64,000 nt of DNA from assembly GCA_050248495.1 (NCBI GenBank), contig JBFWSG010000018.1, positions 1 to 64,000 of the forward strand. The letters are read 5' to 3'. The DNA comes from DASYDU01 sp050248495. Its GTDB lineage: Bacteria; Planctomycetota; Planctomycetia; Pirellulales; Lacipirellulaceae. The position numbers were made by a program, and so were the translations under genes. Positions 25,861-42,068 of the stretch are shown here, in pieces (the stretch's first letter is position 1; each line of letters opens with the position of its first letter). The notes below the pieces were generated by a model, which searched no databases, was not told the origin of the DNA, and saw only the letters and a program-made list of their open reading frames with translations.

Positions 25861-26538
25861 ATGCCCATTCAGTCCAAACGATATCGTAAGCTCGCCGAGA
25901 AAAAGAAGGACGACGCGCTGCCAATCGCCGAGGCGGTGAACGTGCTCAAGAACTACGGCGGCACGAAATTCGATCAATCGGTCGAGATCGCCATCCGGTT
26001 GGGCGTCGATCAGGCCCAGGCCGACCAGATCGTCCGCGGCTCGATCGTCCTGCCACACGGCATCGGCAAGGCGCAGCGAATCCTGGTGTTTGCCAAGGGT
26101 CCGAAAGCCGACGAAGCCAAAGCGGCCGGCGCTGACTATGTCGGTGAAGACGAGCTGGCGAACAAGGTCAAGGATGGCTGGACTGATTTCGACGTCTGCA
26201 TCGCGGCCCCGGACATGATGAAGCTAGTGGGCCCGTTGGGCAAAGTGCTCGGCCCCCGTGGTCTGATGCCTTCGCCCCGCGCGGGTACGGTGACGCCCGA
26301 CGTCGCCAACACGGTGAAGGAATACAAGGCCGGCAAGGTCGAGTTCCGCAACGACAAGGCGGGCAACGTCCAGGCCGCGATCGGCAAACTCAGCTTCGAC
26401 GCGCCGAAGCTGATCGACAACATCCAGGCCTTCGTCGACAAAGTGCTGGCCCTGAAGCCGCACTCGGTAAAAGGCACCTACGTGAAAAGTGCTCACATCA
26501 GCGCGAGCATGAGCCCCAGCGTGCGGTTGGCAGTTTGA
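25861..26538 (+). CDS. rplA: 50S ribosomal protein L1
   Basis: The 225-residue protein matches L1: KRYRKLAEKKKD at the N-terminus, GLMPSPRAGTVTPDV (the signature loop) near residue 135 and HSVKGTYVKSAHIS near the end. L1 binds 23S rRNA at the stalk that moves deacylated tRNA, and in many bacteria represses its own operon. I chose the ATG at 25861 because upstream in-frame sequence reads through the intergenic hairpin; a GGGGTGG lies 4 nt before it. Confidence 0.96.
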   Translation: MPIQSKRYRKLAEKKKDDALPIAEAVNVLKNYGGTKFDQSVEIAIRLGVDQAQADQIVRGSIVLPHGIGKAQRILVFAKGPKADEAKAAGADYVGEDELANKVKDGWTDFDVCIAAPDMMKLVGPLGKVLGPRGLMPSPRAGTVTPDVANTVKEYKAGKVEFRNDKAGNVQAAIGKLSFDAPKLIDNIQAFVDKVLALKPHSVKGTYVKSAHISASMSPSVRLAV

Positions 26539-26615
26539 TGCTGGGTGCTAGATGCTGGATGTTAGTTGTCCAGCGTTAGTTGCCAGCGACGAGAATCGAA
26601 TATCGAGCATCCAGT
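26539..26615. repeat. Heptad-repeat element between rplA and rplJ
   Basis: The left part is a series of TGCTGGG TGCTAGA-type 7-mers starting at the rplA stop. The right part (about 26600-26615) includes GAGCATCCAG, which pairs with several of them. It is less symmetrical than the other elements. Confidence 0.7.
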
Positions 26616-26616
26616 C

Positions 26617-27210
26617 ATGAGCAAATACGTCAAAGACCTGATCACAACGGAATTCAAGCGGCGGCTCGACGGCGTCGAGGACGCGCTGTTGGTGAACGTG
26701 GTGGGGATGCCCAACGAACAGAACGTCGCGCTGCGCCGGCAGCTGCGGCAGAAGAAGATCAACCTGATGGTGATCAAGAACAGCCTGGCACGGCGGGCCA
26801 CCGAAGGCACCTCGCTCGCGCCGGCGTTCGAGGGCGCCGCGGGTACGCTGGCCGTGATCTGGGGCGGCGAAGACTTGGTCTCCCTGGCCAAGGAAGTCGT
26901 GCGGATCGCCGGCCTCAAGGAGTTCGAGCCGTTCAAGCCGCAGGGCGGCGTGATGGACGGCCAGAAGCTCTCGCCGGAAGAAGTCACCCAAGTCAGCAAG
27001 TGGCCCAGCCGGGCCGAGCAGCTGAGCATCCTGGTGGGCCAGATTTTGAGCCCGGGAGCGAACCTGTCGGCCGCTTTGCTGGGCCCCGGCAAGAAGCTCA
27101 ACAGCCAAATCAAGAAGAAGGGCGAAGGCGCCGAGGACGAAGCCCCGGCTGCTGCAGCCGCCCCACCGGAAGCTGCCGCGGGAGACGCTCCCGCCCCGGC
27201 CGCCGAGTAA
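26617..27210 (+). CDS. rplJ: 50S ribosomal protein L10
   Basis: The 197-residue protein has the L10 N-terminal domain (SKYVKDLITTEFKRRLDGVE, then NLMVIKNSLARRA). A C-terminal helix carries the L7/L12 binding segment (SRAEQLSILVGQILSPGANL), and an Ala/Pro/Glu-rich tail makes it somewhat longer than E. coli L10. It anchors the L12 stalk. The ATG at 26617 matches the family start; no clear Shine-Dalgarno is present after the repeat element. Confidence 0.95.
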   Translation: MSKYVKDLITTEFKRRLDGVEDALLVNVVGMPNEQNVALRRQLRQKKINLMVIKNSLARRATEGTSLAPAFEGAAGTLAVIWGGEDLVSLAKEVVRIAGLKEFEPFKPQGGVMDGQKLSPEEVTQVSKWPSRAEQLSILVGQILSPGANLSAALLGPGKKLNSQIKKKGEGAEDEAPAAAAAPPEAAAGDAPAPAAE

Positions 27211-27213
27211 CCT

Positions 27214-27248
27214 TGCCTGCCGCGGGATAATTACCGTGGCAGCAGGCA
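27214..27248. repeat. Bulged hairpin between rplJ and rplL
   Basis: TGCCTG and CCGCGG pair with CCGTGG and CAGGCA across an A/T-rich loop, with a 3-nt bulge on the 3' side. It starts 3 nt after the rplJ stop. No T run follows, so it is more likely an RNA processing or stability element than a terminator. Confidence 0.6.
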
Positions 27249-27398
27249 TTGCAACCGAACACCGTCTGAGTAAGTGAGTTTAGAGACAAGACGACCAATC
27301 ACGATTCGCCCGCCGACTCACCGGCCGGCGCGAGCCCACAAAATCCACAGACCCAGTAACGAGAAAGGGCCCTTCCACCAGAAAGGGAAAGACCAGCC

Positions 27399-27809
27399 AT
27401 GTCGACCGAAACTGCAGAATTCCCGGCCGCCACGAAGACGCTTGGCGATCAGATTGCGGGACTCACGCTGAAGGACGCCAAGATCCTCAGCGACTATTTG
27501 AAGGAAGTGTACGGCATCGAGCCGGCCGCGGGCGGCGCTGTTGTGATGGCTGCCGGCGGCGGCGGTGGCGGCGGAGCGGCGGAAGCCGTCGCCGAAAAGA
27601 CCGAGTTCGACGTCGTGTTGGAAGGCTTCGGCGACAACAAGATCGCCGTGATCAAGGTCGTCCGCGGTGCGACCGGTTTGGGCCTCAAGGAAGCCAAGGA
27701 CCTGGTCGAGGGCGTTCCCAGCAAGGTCAAGGAAGGCATTTCGAAGGCTGACGCTGAGAAGCTCAAGAAAGAGCTGGAAGATTCGGGCGCGAAGGTAGCG
27801 ATCAAGTAG
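27399..27809 (+). CDS. rplL: 50S ribosomal protein L7/L12
   Basis: The 136-residue protein has an N-terminal dimerisation helix pair (LGDQIAGLTLKDAKILSDYL), a Gly/Ala-rich hinge (GGGGGGGAAE) and the C-terminal factor-binding domain TEFDVVLEGFGDNKIAVIKV, with GLGLKEAKDLVEGVP. It forms the multicopy stalk that recruits EF-Tu and EF-G. A purine-rich GGGAAAG lies about 8 nt before ATG. The 188-nt spacer before it may allow the higher expression needed for a multicopy protein. Confidence 0.96.
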   Translation: MSTETAEFPAATKTLGDQIAGLTLKDAKILSDYLKEVYGIEPAAGGAVVMAAGGGGGGGAAEAVAEKTEFDVVLEGFGDNKIAVIKVVRGATGLGLKEAKDLVEGVPSKVKEGISKADAEKLKKELEDSGAKVAIK

Positions 27810-28102
27810 ATCGAGGCCGTCGTTGTGACGGCGGCTTCCTCGGCGGCGCGCGATGGCGCGAATCGCCGAAATGGCGGCTGCCGTGTGTCCCATTCTTCAA
27901 GCGCAGGAGCGAATGGCGCGGTGTCATTCGGTCTTGCGTGAATGCGGCCAGCGAATTGCATGAGCCTCTTTCGATCGCTTGCATATCATTTCTGCCTGTC
28001 AGGTTTAGCGCAGGGTTTGCTGCTGCGCGCAAGGGGGCGCGTGCGCGCCATCGTTTCGACAGGTCAGGTTTCTATCCATTGGCCTTGGAGTGAGTGAATC
28101 CT
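27810..28102. other. rplL-rpoB intergenic region, 293 nt
   Basis: No gene is visible. It begins with a small hairpin (GCCGTC, 27816-27821, pairing with GACGGC, 27827-27832) and contains several G/C-rich self-complementary stretches near 28020-28050. In E. coli the equivalent spacer holds an attenuator and an RNase III site; a similar role is possible here but no T run marks a terminator. Confidence 0.5.
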
Positions 28103-31813
<3,711 letters not shown>

Positions 31814-31866
31814 ACCATATCCGCATCGATCCGATCAACTTTCGCCCTGTTCCAGGAGCGTAGAAT

Positions 31867-36312
<4,446 letters not shown>

Positions 36313-36344
36313 CGACACGTCCGCTAAATCCGTTAAGTAACTAA

Positions 36345-36377
36345 CAGCCGGCGACCCATGCGTCGCCGGCTGTTTTT
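36345..36377 (+). terminator. Intrinsic terminator after rpoC
   Basis: A perfect 11-bp stem (CAGCCGGCGAC, 36345-36355, with its complement at 36362-36372) and a 6-nt loop are followed directly by TTTTT. It closes the tRNA-tuf-rpl-rpoBC region. Confidence 0.93.
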
Positions 36378-36462
36378 GCGCGCTGGCGTGCAGTCATTCC
36401 AAAACTTCGCGCCCTTTTCGCCGAACTCCCCTAGTGCCCGCCGCGTACCATGATACAATTGA

Positions 36463-36480
36463 TTTAAACATCTGTTTAAA
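36463..36480. promoter_or_regulatory. Palindromic operator for the TetR-type regulator
   Basis: Two perfect 8-nt arms (TTTAAACA and TGTTTAAA) surround TC. A possible -10 TACAAT lies at 36454-36459, so the palindrome would cover the transcription start of tetR. The position 24 nt before the start codon points to autoregulation; binding is inferred. Confidence 0.75.
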
Positions 36481-36504
36481 ACGACTGTGTATCGTGGTAA
36501 CCAT

Positions 36505-37161
36505 ATGGCGGATAACGATTTAGACAAGACGCAGGGGCGGATTCTGGAGGCGGCCGGCGAGATGTTCGCCGAGCGGGGATTCGAGTCGACGACGGTTCGC
36601 GACATCTGCCAGGCGGCGGGCGCCAACGTGGCCGCCGTGAATTACTACTTCGGCGACAAGGAGCGGCTGTACGTCGAGGCCGTCGTGCAGGCCCATCGCT
36701 GGCGATTGGACCAGGCCCAATTGCCGGAGTGGGACGCGAGCGTTCCGCCGCGGCAAAAGCTGGCCGATTTCATCGAGACCTTCTTCAAGCGCGTGCTGGG
36801 CGGGCCGGACGACACCTGGCGGACCAAGCTCGTGATGCGCGAGATCATGCAGCCGTCGAGCGCTTGTGTCGAGATTGCCCAATCGAACATCCGCCCACAG
36901 TTTGAAATTCTGCAGGGCATCCTCCGCGAGCTGCTGCCGGCCGATACGAGCGACGAAGAATTGCACCTCACGTCGTTCAGCATCGTGGGTCAGTGTCTCT
37001 TTTATCACGTGGCTGGACCGATCATCAGCAACTTGATCGAGGAGAGCGAGTACAAAACCTGGGACGTCGCCAAGCTCGCGCAGCACGTAACCAAGTTCAC
37101 CCTCGCCGCGATCGACGCCAAGTGCGCTCCGCCCAAACAGGCGGCGGGAGTGAAGCGATGA
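36505..37161 (+). CDS. TetR-family regulator (CerR/CecR-like C-terminal domain)
   Basis: The 218-residue protein has the TetR DNA-binding head: GRILEAAGEMFAERGFESTT, VRDICQAAGANVAAVNYYFG and DKERLYVEAV. The C-terminal part with RTKLVMREIMQPSSA and HLTSFSIVGQCLFYHVAGPI resembles the DUF1956/CerR group, which regulates multidrug and drug-type exporters. ATG 36505 is used instead of a GTG 18 nt upstream, since the HTH starts right after it. The stop overlaps the permease start by 4 nt, so regulator and transporter form one operon. Confidence 0.9.
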   Translation: MADNDLDKTQGRILEAAGEMFAERGFESTTVRDICQAAGANVAAVNYYFGDKERLYVEAVVQAHRWRLDQAQLPEWDASVPPRQKLADFIETFFKRVLGGPDDTWRTKLVMREIMQPSSACVEIAQSNIRPQFEILQGILRELLPADTSDEELHLTSFSIVGQCLFYHVAGPIISNLIEESEYKTWDVAKLAQHVTKFTLAAIDAKCAPPKQAAGVKR

Positions 37162-38297
37162 CCTGGATCGCGCTGAAAATGCTGACGGGTAACCGCGGCA
37201 AATACCTGGGAATCATCCTCGGCATTGCCTTCGCCACGCTCTTGATCGCCCAGCAGGCCTCGATCTTTTGTGGCCTGATGCTGCAGACGTCCGGCCAGAT
37301 CCGCGACATTCAAGGCGCGGACATCTGGGTGATGGATCCTAACGTGCAGTTCTCGGACGACGTGAAGCCGCTCTCCGATAGCGACTTATACCGCGTCCGC
37401 GGCGTCGAAGGCGTGGCCTGGGCCGTGCCGCTTTACAAGGGGCTCACGCGCTCGCGCCTCGACGACGGCAATTTTCAACAAACCATTCTGCTCGGCCTTG
37501 ACGACGCCACGCTTGTCGGCGGGCCGCCGGAAATGGTGCTGGGCAACATCTTCGATCTCCGCAGGCCGGACGCCGTGATCATGGACCTCGAAGGGTACAA
37601 GCTGCTCTGGCCGCACGAGGCGCCGCGCGTCGGAAAGCGGTTCGAAATGAACGACAAGGAAGCGGAAATCGTGGGCATCTGCAAGGCCAGCCGCACGTTC
37701 CAGACTTTTCCTGTCGTCTACACGCGCTATTCTCAGGCCCTGCAGTTCGTGCCGCCCGAGCGGAAGGTGCTCTCGTTCGTACTCGCGGATGTGCTGCCGG
37801 GTCAGAACGTCGACGAAATTTGCCGCCGCATCCAGAAGCAGACCGGCATGCGGGCCATGACCGGCCAGCAGTTCGAATGGGTCACGATGAAATACTTCAT
37901 GGAGAAGACCGGCATCCCGTTCAATTTCGGCATCACCGTGGCGCTGGGCTTCATCGTCGGCACGGCCATCGCCGCGCAAACGTTCTACCTGTTCACGATC
38001 GAAAACATCAAGCAATACGGCGCACTCAAGGCGATGGGCGCGGGCAATTTCGCGCTCCTCTCGATGATCATGCTGCAGGCGTTGCTCGTGAGCTTTATCG
38101 GCTTCGGCCTGGGCATCGGCGCGGCGACCTGGTTTGGCAAGATTGCCACGGCGCCGGGCTCGCGTCTGGCATTTTACATGCCGGCGGAAGTGTTTGTCGG
38201 CGTGGCGCTCGCCGTCGCGGCGATCAGTATTCTTTCGAGCCTGTTGAGCATGCAGAAAGTGATGGTCGTGGAACCGGCCGTGGTGTTCCAAGGTTGA
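37158..38297 (+). CDS. DevC-like ABC transporter permease
   Basis: The 379-residue protein has four membrane segments: one near the N-terminus (YLGIILGIAFATLLIAQQAS) and three in the last 130 residues, with a large external domain (MacB-like) between. SIFCGLMLQTSGQIRD and ENIKQYGALKAMGA, the coupling segment, are typical of DevC/MacB-type exporters. With the following ATPase and adaptor it would form a DevBCA-type tripartite efflux pump. A GGGAG lies 9 nt before the ATG inside tetR. The substrate is unknown. No outer-membrane channel gene lies nearby. Confidence 0.88.
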   Translation: MTWIALKMLTGNRGKYLGIILGIAFATLLIAQQASIFCGLMLQTSGQIRDIQGADIWVMDPNVQFSDDVKPLSDSDLYRVRGVEGVAWAVPLYKGLTRSRLDDGNFQQTILLGLDDATLVGGPPEMVLGNIFDLRRPDAVIMDLEGYKLLWPHEAPRVGKRFEMNDKEAEIVGICKASRTFQTFPVVYTRYSQALQFVPPERKVLSFVLADVLPGQNVDEICRRIQKQTGMRAMTGQQFEWVTMKYFMEKTGIPFNFGITVALGFIVGTAIAAQTFYLFTIENIKQYGALKAMGAGNFALLSMIMLQALLVSFIGFGLGIGAATWFGKIATAPGSRLAFYMPAEVFVGVALAVAAISILSSLLSMQKVMVVEPAVVFQG

Positions 38298-38303
38298 GAG
38301 AGA

Positions 38304-38381
38304 AGGTTTCAGGTATCAGGTGTCAGATCAAAGGAAGTGCTCAGGTCTGACTGACACCTGACACCCGAAACCCGACACCTG
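38304..38381. repeat. Heptad-repeat hairpin between the DevC-like and DevA-like genes
   Basis: The left arm (38304-38326) has TTTCAGG TATCAGG-type units. The right arm (38347-38381) has TGACACC-type units. The word matches the nusG-rplK element about 13 kb away. Confidence 0.88.
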
Positions 38382-38396
38382 TATTTGAGAGTCGAT

Positions 38397-39149
38397 ATGG
38401 CGATGCTCGACGACAATCCGCTGGTTTCCTGTCGCGCCGTGACGAAGGTCTACGGCAGCGGCAATGCGGAAGTGCACGCGCTCCGCGGCGTGGACCTCGA
38501 CGTCTACGGCGGCGAGCTGACGATGCTCGTCGGCCCCAGCGGTTGCGGCAAGACGACGCTGCTCTCGGTGCTTGCCGGCATCTTGCGGCCGACCGATGGC
38601 AGCGTCGATGCGCTCGGCTCCGATCTCACGAAGCTCTCCTCCTGGCAGCGGACCGCGTTTCGCCGCACGAACGTGGGCTTCGTGTTTCAGCAATTCAACT
38701 TGCTCCCGTCGCTCACGGCCGCCGAAAACGCCGCCGTGCCGCTGGTGATCCAGGGCTACTCGAAGCGCAAGGCCGTCGCCGCCGCCAAAGAGCTGCTCGA
38801 AAAAATGGGGATGGGCGACCGCATGAACAACCTCCCCGGCAAGCTTTCCGGCGGCCAGCAGCAGCGCGTGGCAATCGCCCGGGCATTGGTTCACCGGCCC
38901 CACCTATTGGTTTGCGACGAGCCAACGTCGGCGCTCGATCACAAGACCGGCCACACGATCATGGAAATCCTCCGTGGCGTGGCGATCGAAGGCGACCGGG
39001 CCGTGATCATCGTCACCCACGACAGCCGCATTTTCGAATTCGCCGACGCCATGGCCCGCATGGACGACGGCCACATCGAATCGCTGGAACGCCGCAACGA
39101 GCGCGAGCCGGCGGTCGCCGGCTCGGTTGCCCAACGGCAGCGCGCCTGA
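38397..39149 (+). CDS. DevA/LolD/MacB-type ABC transporter ATP-binding protein
   Basis: The 250-residue ATPase has Walker A GPSGCGKTT (about residues 44-52), a Q loop (FVFQQFNLLPSLTAAEN), the signature LSGGQQQRVAIARAL, Walker B LLVCDEPTSAL and the H loop IIVTHD. It should power the DevC-like permease encoded just upstream. I chose ATG 38397; ATG 38403 and a TTG at 38385 are possible. Its Shine-Dalgarno is weak (GAGAG) because the heptad-repeat hairpin fills the spacer. Confidence 0.92.
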   Translation: MAMLDDNPLVSCRAVTKVYGSGNAEVHALRGVDLDVYGGELTMLVGPSGCGKTTLLSVLAGILRPTDGSVDALGSDLTKLSSWQRTAFRRTNVGFVFQQFNLLPSLTAAENAAVPLVIQGYSKRKAVAAAKELLEKMGMGDRMNNLPGKLSGGQQQRVAIARALVHRPHLLVCDEPTSALDHKTGHTIMEILRGVAIEGDRAVIIVTHDSRIFEFADAMARMDDGHIESLERRNEREPAVAGSVAQRQRA

Positions 39150-39186
39150 ACAAACAGAGAATCGCTCGAGAAAAGAGCAGTCAAGC

Positions 39187-40257
39187 ATGTTAACAAAAAT
39201 TGGTTTGCCGATCGTGGCACTCGTGATGATCGCGTTTGCGGTCAATTTCCTGATGCACTCGAAGACGCGGATGCCGGAATTGCCGCCGCCCATCCAGCCG
39301 GCAGTGAGCCCGTTTCCCAACACCGTGGCCGGCGCCGGCATGGTCGAGCCGGAGACTGAGAACATCGCCGTCGGTTCGCCGGTGCCGGGCGTGGTGGTCG
39401 AAGTGCTGGCGAAGGTCGGGCAGAAAGTGAAGACCGGCGATCCGCTCTTCCGCCTCGACGATCGCCAACTCAAGGCCCAGCTTGCGATTCGCGAGGCGAT
39501 GCTGGCCGACGCCAAGGCGCAGCTCGAAAAGCTCGACGAGATGCCCCGTAAGGAAGAACTGCCTCCCGCCGAAGCGAAGGTCCTCGAAGCCAAGGCGGAC
39601 TGGGAGAATTGGGAGCAGCAGTGGTCCCGCGGCGAGCGGCTGGTGACGCAGAACGCGATGTCGGAAGAAGAATTCATGGAGCGCAAGCAGCAGGCGCTGC
39701 AGGCCCGCGAGCGATATAACAACGCGGTGGCCGCCTACGACCTGCTCAAGGCCGGGGCCTGGGAACCAGACAAACGCGTCGCCGCGGCGGCCATGAAACA
39801 TGCGGCCGCTCAAATCGAAGAGACAAAAACCGATCTCGAGCGCCTGGTGATTCGGGCCTTGGTCGACGGCGAGGTGTTGCAAGTCAACGTGCGGCCCGGC
39901 GAATTCGTCGGCGCCCCGCCCACTCAGGCATTAGTCGTCCTCGGCAGCGTCAACCAGCTCCACGTCCGCGTGGACATCGACGAATACGACATCCCGCGCT
40001 TCATCAACGACGCGCCCGCTCGCGCGACGCTCAAAGGCCAGCCAAACGAATTCTTCCCGCTGCGGTTCGTGCGGATCGAGCCCTACGTGGTGCCCAAGAA
40101 GTCGCTCACCGGCGACAACACCGAACGCGTCGACACCCGCGTGCTGCAGGTGATCTACGCCATCGATACCGGCGGCAAACGCCTGTTCGTCGGCCAGCAG
40201 CTCGATGTGTTCATCGACGCGGCTCCGCCGACGGGAACGCAGGCCAACAATCTTTAG
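39187..40257 (+). CDS. HlyD/DevB-family membrane-fusion (adaptor) protein
   Basis: The 356-residue protein has an N-terminal anchor (IGLPIVALVMIAFAVNFLM). A biotinyl-lipoyl half-motif (SPVPGVVVEVLAKVGQKVKT) precedes the coiled-coil hairpin (about residues 95-210, rich in Lys, Glu and Ala), and the second lipoyl half (IRALVDGEVLQVNVRPGEFV) follows it. The C-terminal beta barrel then runs to the end. It would link the DevCA pump to an outer channel. The ATG follows the ATPase gene by 37 nt. The gene order regulator-permease-ATPase-adaptor is unusual; many DevBCA clusters put the adaptor first. Confidence 0.88.
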   Translation: MLTKIGLPIVALVMIAFAVNFLMHSKTRMPELPPPIQPAVSPFPNTVAGAGMVEPETENIAVGSPVPGVVVEVLAKVGQKVKTGDPLFRLDDRQLKAQLAIREAMLADAKAQLEKLDEMPRKEELPPAEAKVLEAKADWENWEQQWSRGERLVTQNAMSEEEFMERKQQALQARERYNNAVAAYDLLKAGAWEPDKRVAAAAMKHAAAQIEETKTDLERLVIRALVDGEVLQVNVRPGEFVGAPPTQALVVLGSVNQLHVRVDIDEYDIPRFINDAPARATLKGQPNEFFPLRFVRIEPYVVPKKSLTGDNTERVDTRVLQVIYAIDTGGKRLFVGQQLDVFIDAAPPTGTQANNL

Positions 40258-40303
40258 AGTCCGAGTGTGTTTTCCGAGACGACGCACATGCTAAAATGAA
40301 GTT

Positions 40304-40585
40304 ATGAAAGTCGCTTCCGTAAAACCGTTGTCTCAATTCCGTGTCGAGCTCGTTTTCGACGACGGACTAAAGGGCATCGTCGACTTGTCATCGATCGTCG
40401 GCCGTGGCGTGTTTGCTGCATGGAACGAGCCGGGCTGCTTCGAACGAGTGTCGGTCACCGAAGATGGCGCATTGCAATGGCCGGGCGAACTCGATCTCTG
40501 CCCAGACGCCCTCTATCTGCAGCTGACGGGCAAAAAAGCCGAGGAGGTCTTCCCCGCGATTCACGATCGACTGTCTCATGCCTGA
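40304..40585 (+). CDS. DUF2442 domain protein
   Basis: The 93-residue product matches the small DUF2442 family: KPLSQFRVELVFDDGLKGIV, DLSSIVGRGVF and LCPDALYLQLTGK. Members commonly sit beside a DUF4160 gene, in pairs suspected to be toxin-antitoxin or regulatory couples; the function is not established. The stop overlaps the DUF4160 start by 8 nt, so translation is coupled. Confidence 0.82.
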   Translation: MKVASVKPLSQFRVELVFDDGLKGIVDLSSIVGRGVFAAWNEPGCFERVSVTEDGALQWPGELDLCPDALYLQLTGKKAEEVFPAIHDRLSHA

Positions 40586-40838
40586 GATTTCGCGGTTCTA
40601 CGGCATCGTCGTGCAGATCTATTTCGGCGATCATCCGCCCCCGCACTTTCATGCCCGATATGCGGGGCAAATCGCGAAGATCGACATCGAGACGCTGGCC
40701 GTCATCGATGGCAGTCTGCCATCGCGGGCTCTAACGCTAGTGATGGAATGGGCGGCGCTCCACCAGCAGGAGCTACGCGACGCGTTCGACCGAGCAGCTA
40801 ACTTCCAGCAACCGGGAGAAATTGACCCATTACCGTAG
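40578..40838 (+). CDS. DUF4160 domain protein
   Basis: The 86-residue product is a clear DUF4160 protein: MPEISRFYGIVVQIYFGDHP, then PPHFHARYAGQIAKIDI, the family core with the His-rich PPHFHARY motif. It is paired with the upstream DUF2442 gene. A role as toxin or antitoxin has been suggested from gene pairing only. The pair lies between the exporter operon and the str operon and looks like a small inserted module. Confidence 0.85.
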   Translation: MPEISRFYGIVVQIYFGDHPPPHFHARYAGQIAKIDIETLAVIDGSLPSRALTLVMEWAALHQQELRDAFDRAANFQQPGEIDPLP

Positions 40839-40889
40839 GCGTCATCGAAAGCCCTTGTCTTGTCGTGGTATTCGCCCAATTTCCCGCCC

Positions 40890-40917
40890 TTGACGCCCAC
40901 CCTCAATCGCGTAAACT
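40890..40917 (+). promoter_or_regulatory. Candidate promoter of the str operon
   Basis: TTGACG (40890-40895) and TAAACT (40912-40917) are spaced by 16 nt, about 130 nt before rpsL. The -35 is good, the -10 moderate. Confidence 0.5.
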
Positions 40918-41049
40918 GATTGGTTCTCGATAATTCGCCCGGCTGCGCTGGGGGAGTTTGCCACTTGGTGCCGCAGGCGGTTTGTCTGTCCGGCGAGTGG
41001 CTCGTCAGATCGTGCCGTATTGTAGATCGCGTTGCCAAAAGGGCCCCGT

Positions 41050-41418
41050 ATGCCAACCGTGAATCAGCTCGTTCGCAAGCCGCGGCGAGCCAAGCGTAAG
41101 TTCAGCAAGTCGCCGGTGCTCGACAAGTGCCCGCAGAAGCGCGGTGTGTGCCTGTTGGTCCGCACCATGACGCCGAAGAAGCCGAACTCGGCCCTGCGGA
41201 AAATCACTCGCGTGCGGCTCTCCAACGGCAAGGAAGTCACGGTCTACATCCCCGGCGAAGGCCACACACTGCAGGAACACAGCATCGTGCTGGTGCGCGG
41301 CGGCAGAATTCGCGACCTCCCCGGCGTGCGGTACCAGGTAGTCCGCGGGGCGCGCGACACGCTCGGCGTCCAAGGCCGCAAGCAATCCCGCAGCCGCTAC
41401 GGCGCGAAGAAAGGCTAG
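41050..41418 (+). CDS. rpsL: 30S ribosomal protein S12
   Basis: The 122-residue protein is a normal S12: MPTVNQLVRKPRR, CPQKRGVC, TPKKPNSALRK with Lys43, and GEGHTLQEHS. At position 88, where E. coli has Lys (GGRVKDL), it has Arg (GGRIRDL); Lys-to-Arg changes at this site give streptomycin resistance in several bacteria. S12 lies at the decoding centre. I chose ATG 41050 because it gives the family N-terminus. It is the first gene of the str operon. Confidence 0.97.
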   Translation: MPTVNQLVRKPRRAKRKFSKSPVLDKCPQKRGVCLLVRTMTPKKPNSALRKITRVRLSNGKEVTVYIPGEGHTLQEHSIVLVRGGRIRDLPGVRYQVVRGARDTLGVQGRKQSRSRYGAKKG

Positions 41419-41421
41419 AAG

Positions 41422-41525
41422 GAATGACGAAGTCCGAATGACGAATGACGAATGAGGAGAATTTCGTTAACGTCACCTGGGCAAGTTATCCTTCACATTC
41501 GTCATTAGTACATTCGTCATTCGGA
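41422..41525. repeat. Heptad-repeat hairpin between rpsL and rpsG
   Basis: GACGAAT-type 7-mers (41422-41457) are followed after a 40-nt loop by ATTCGTC-type units (41495-41525). The word is the same as between tuf and tRNA-Trp, about 18 kb upstream. Confidence 0.88.
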
Positions 41526-41534
41526 ATTTTCCCC

Positions 41535-42005
41535 ATGCCTCGCATTACTGCCAGTCGGAAACAGCTCAAGCCCGATCCCCGGTTCGGATCGCTGCTCGCT
41601 TCGAAGTTCGTCAATTGCCTCATGCACGGCGGCAAGAAGAGCGTCGCCCTGGGCGTCTTCTACGACGCGCTCGACATCGTCAAACAGCGCGTGCCGGAAA
41701 AGGAGCCGATCGAGGTCTTCACCCAGGCCCTCGAGAACGTCAAGCCGTCGATCGAGGTCCGCAGCAAGCGCGTCGGCGGTGCCGCCTACCAGGTGCCGAT
41801 GCAGGTCAACCGCACACGGCAGCAATCGCTCGCCATCCGCTGGATCCTCTTGGCGGTGCACGAAAAGAAGGGCCGAGCCACCGCACTCAAGCTCGCCGAC
41901 GAGCTGGTCGCCGCGTTCAACCGTGAAGGCGCCGCGGTCACCCGCCGCGAAAACGTCCACCGCATGGCCGACGCGAACAAGGCTTTTGCCCATTTCGCGT
42001 GGTAA
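41535..42005 (+). CDS. rpsG: 30S ribosomal protein S7
   Basis: The 156-residue protein has the S7 signature DPRFGSLLASKFVNCLMHGG near the N-terminus, SKRVGGAAYQVPMQV in the middle and NREGAAVTRRENVHRMADAN at the end. S7 nucleates the 30S head. The ATG at 41535 gives the family start; upstream codons lie in the heptad-repeat hairpin. The 10 nt before ATG (AATTTTCCCC) contain no Shine-Dalgarno. Confidence 0.97.
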   Translation: MPRITASRKQLKPDPRFGSLLASKFVNCLMHGGKKSVALGVFYDALDIVKQRVPEKEPIEVFTQALENVKPSIEVRSKRVGGAAYQVPMQVNRTRQQSLAIRWILLAVHEKKGRATALKLADELVAAFNREGAAVTRRENVHRMADANKAFAHFAW

Positions 42006-42020
42006 GCACGAATCACAGCA

Positions 42021-42051
42021 CGCCGCGGCTCGCCAGGGCCGCGGCGTTTTT
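42021..42051 (+). terminator. Intrinsic terminator/attenuator between rpsG and fusA
   Basis: A perfect 9-bp GC stem (CGCCGCGGC, 42021-42029, with its complement at 42038-42046) and an 8-nt loop are followed by TTTTT (42047-42051). It lies only 18 nt before the fusA start codon, so fusA expression would need readthrough or a change of structure. Confidence 0.8.
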
Positions 42052-42068
42052 CATGCGCTCATAGTCCG

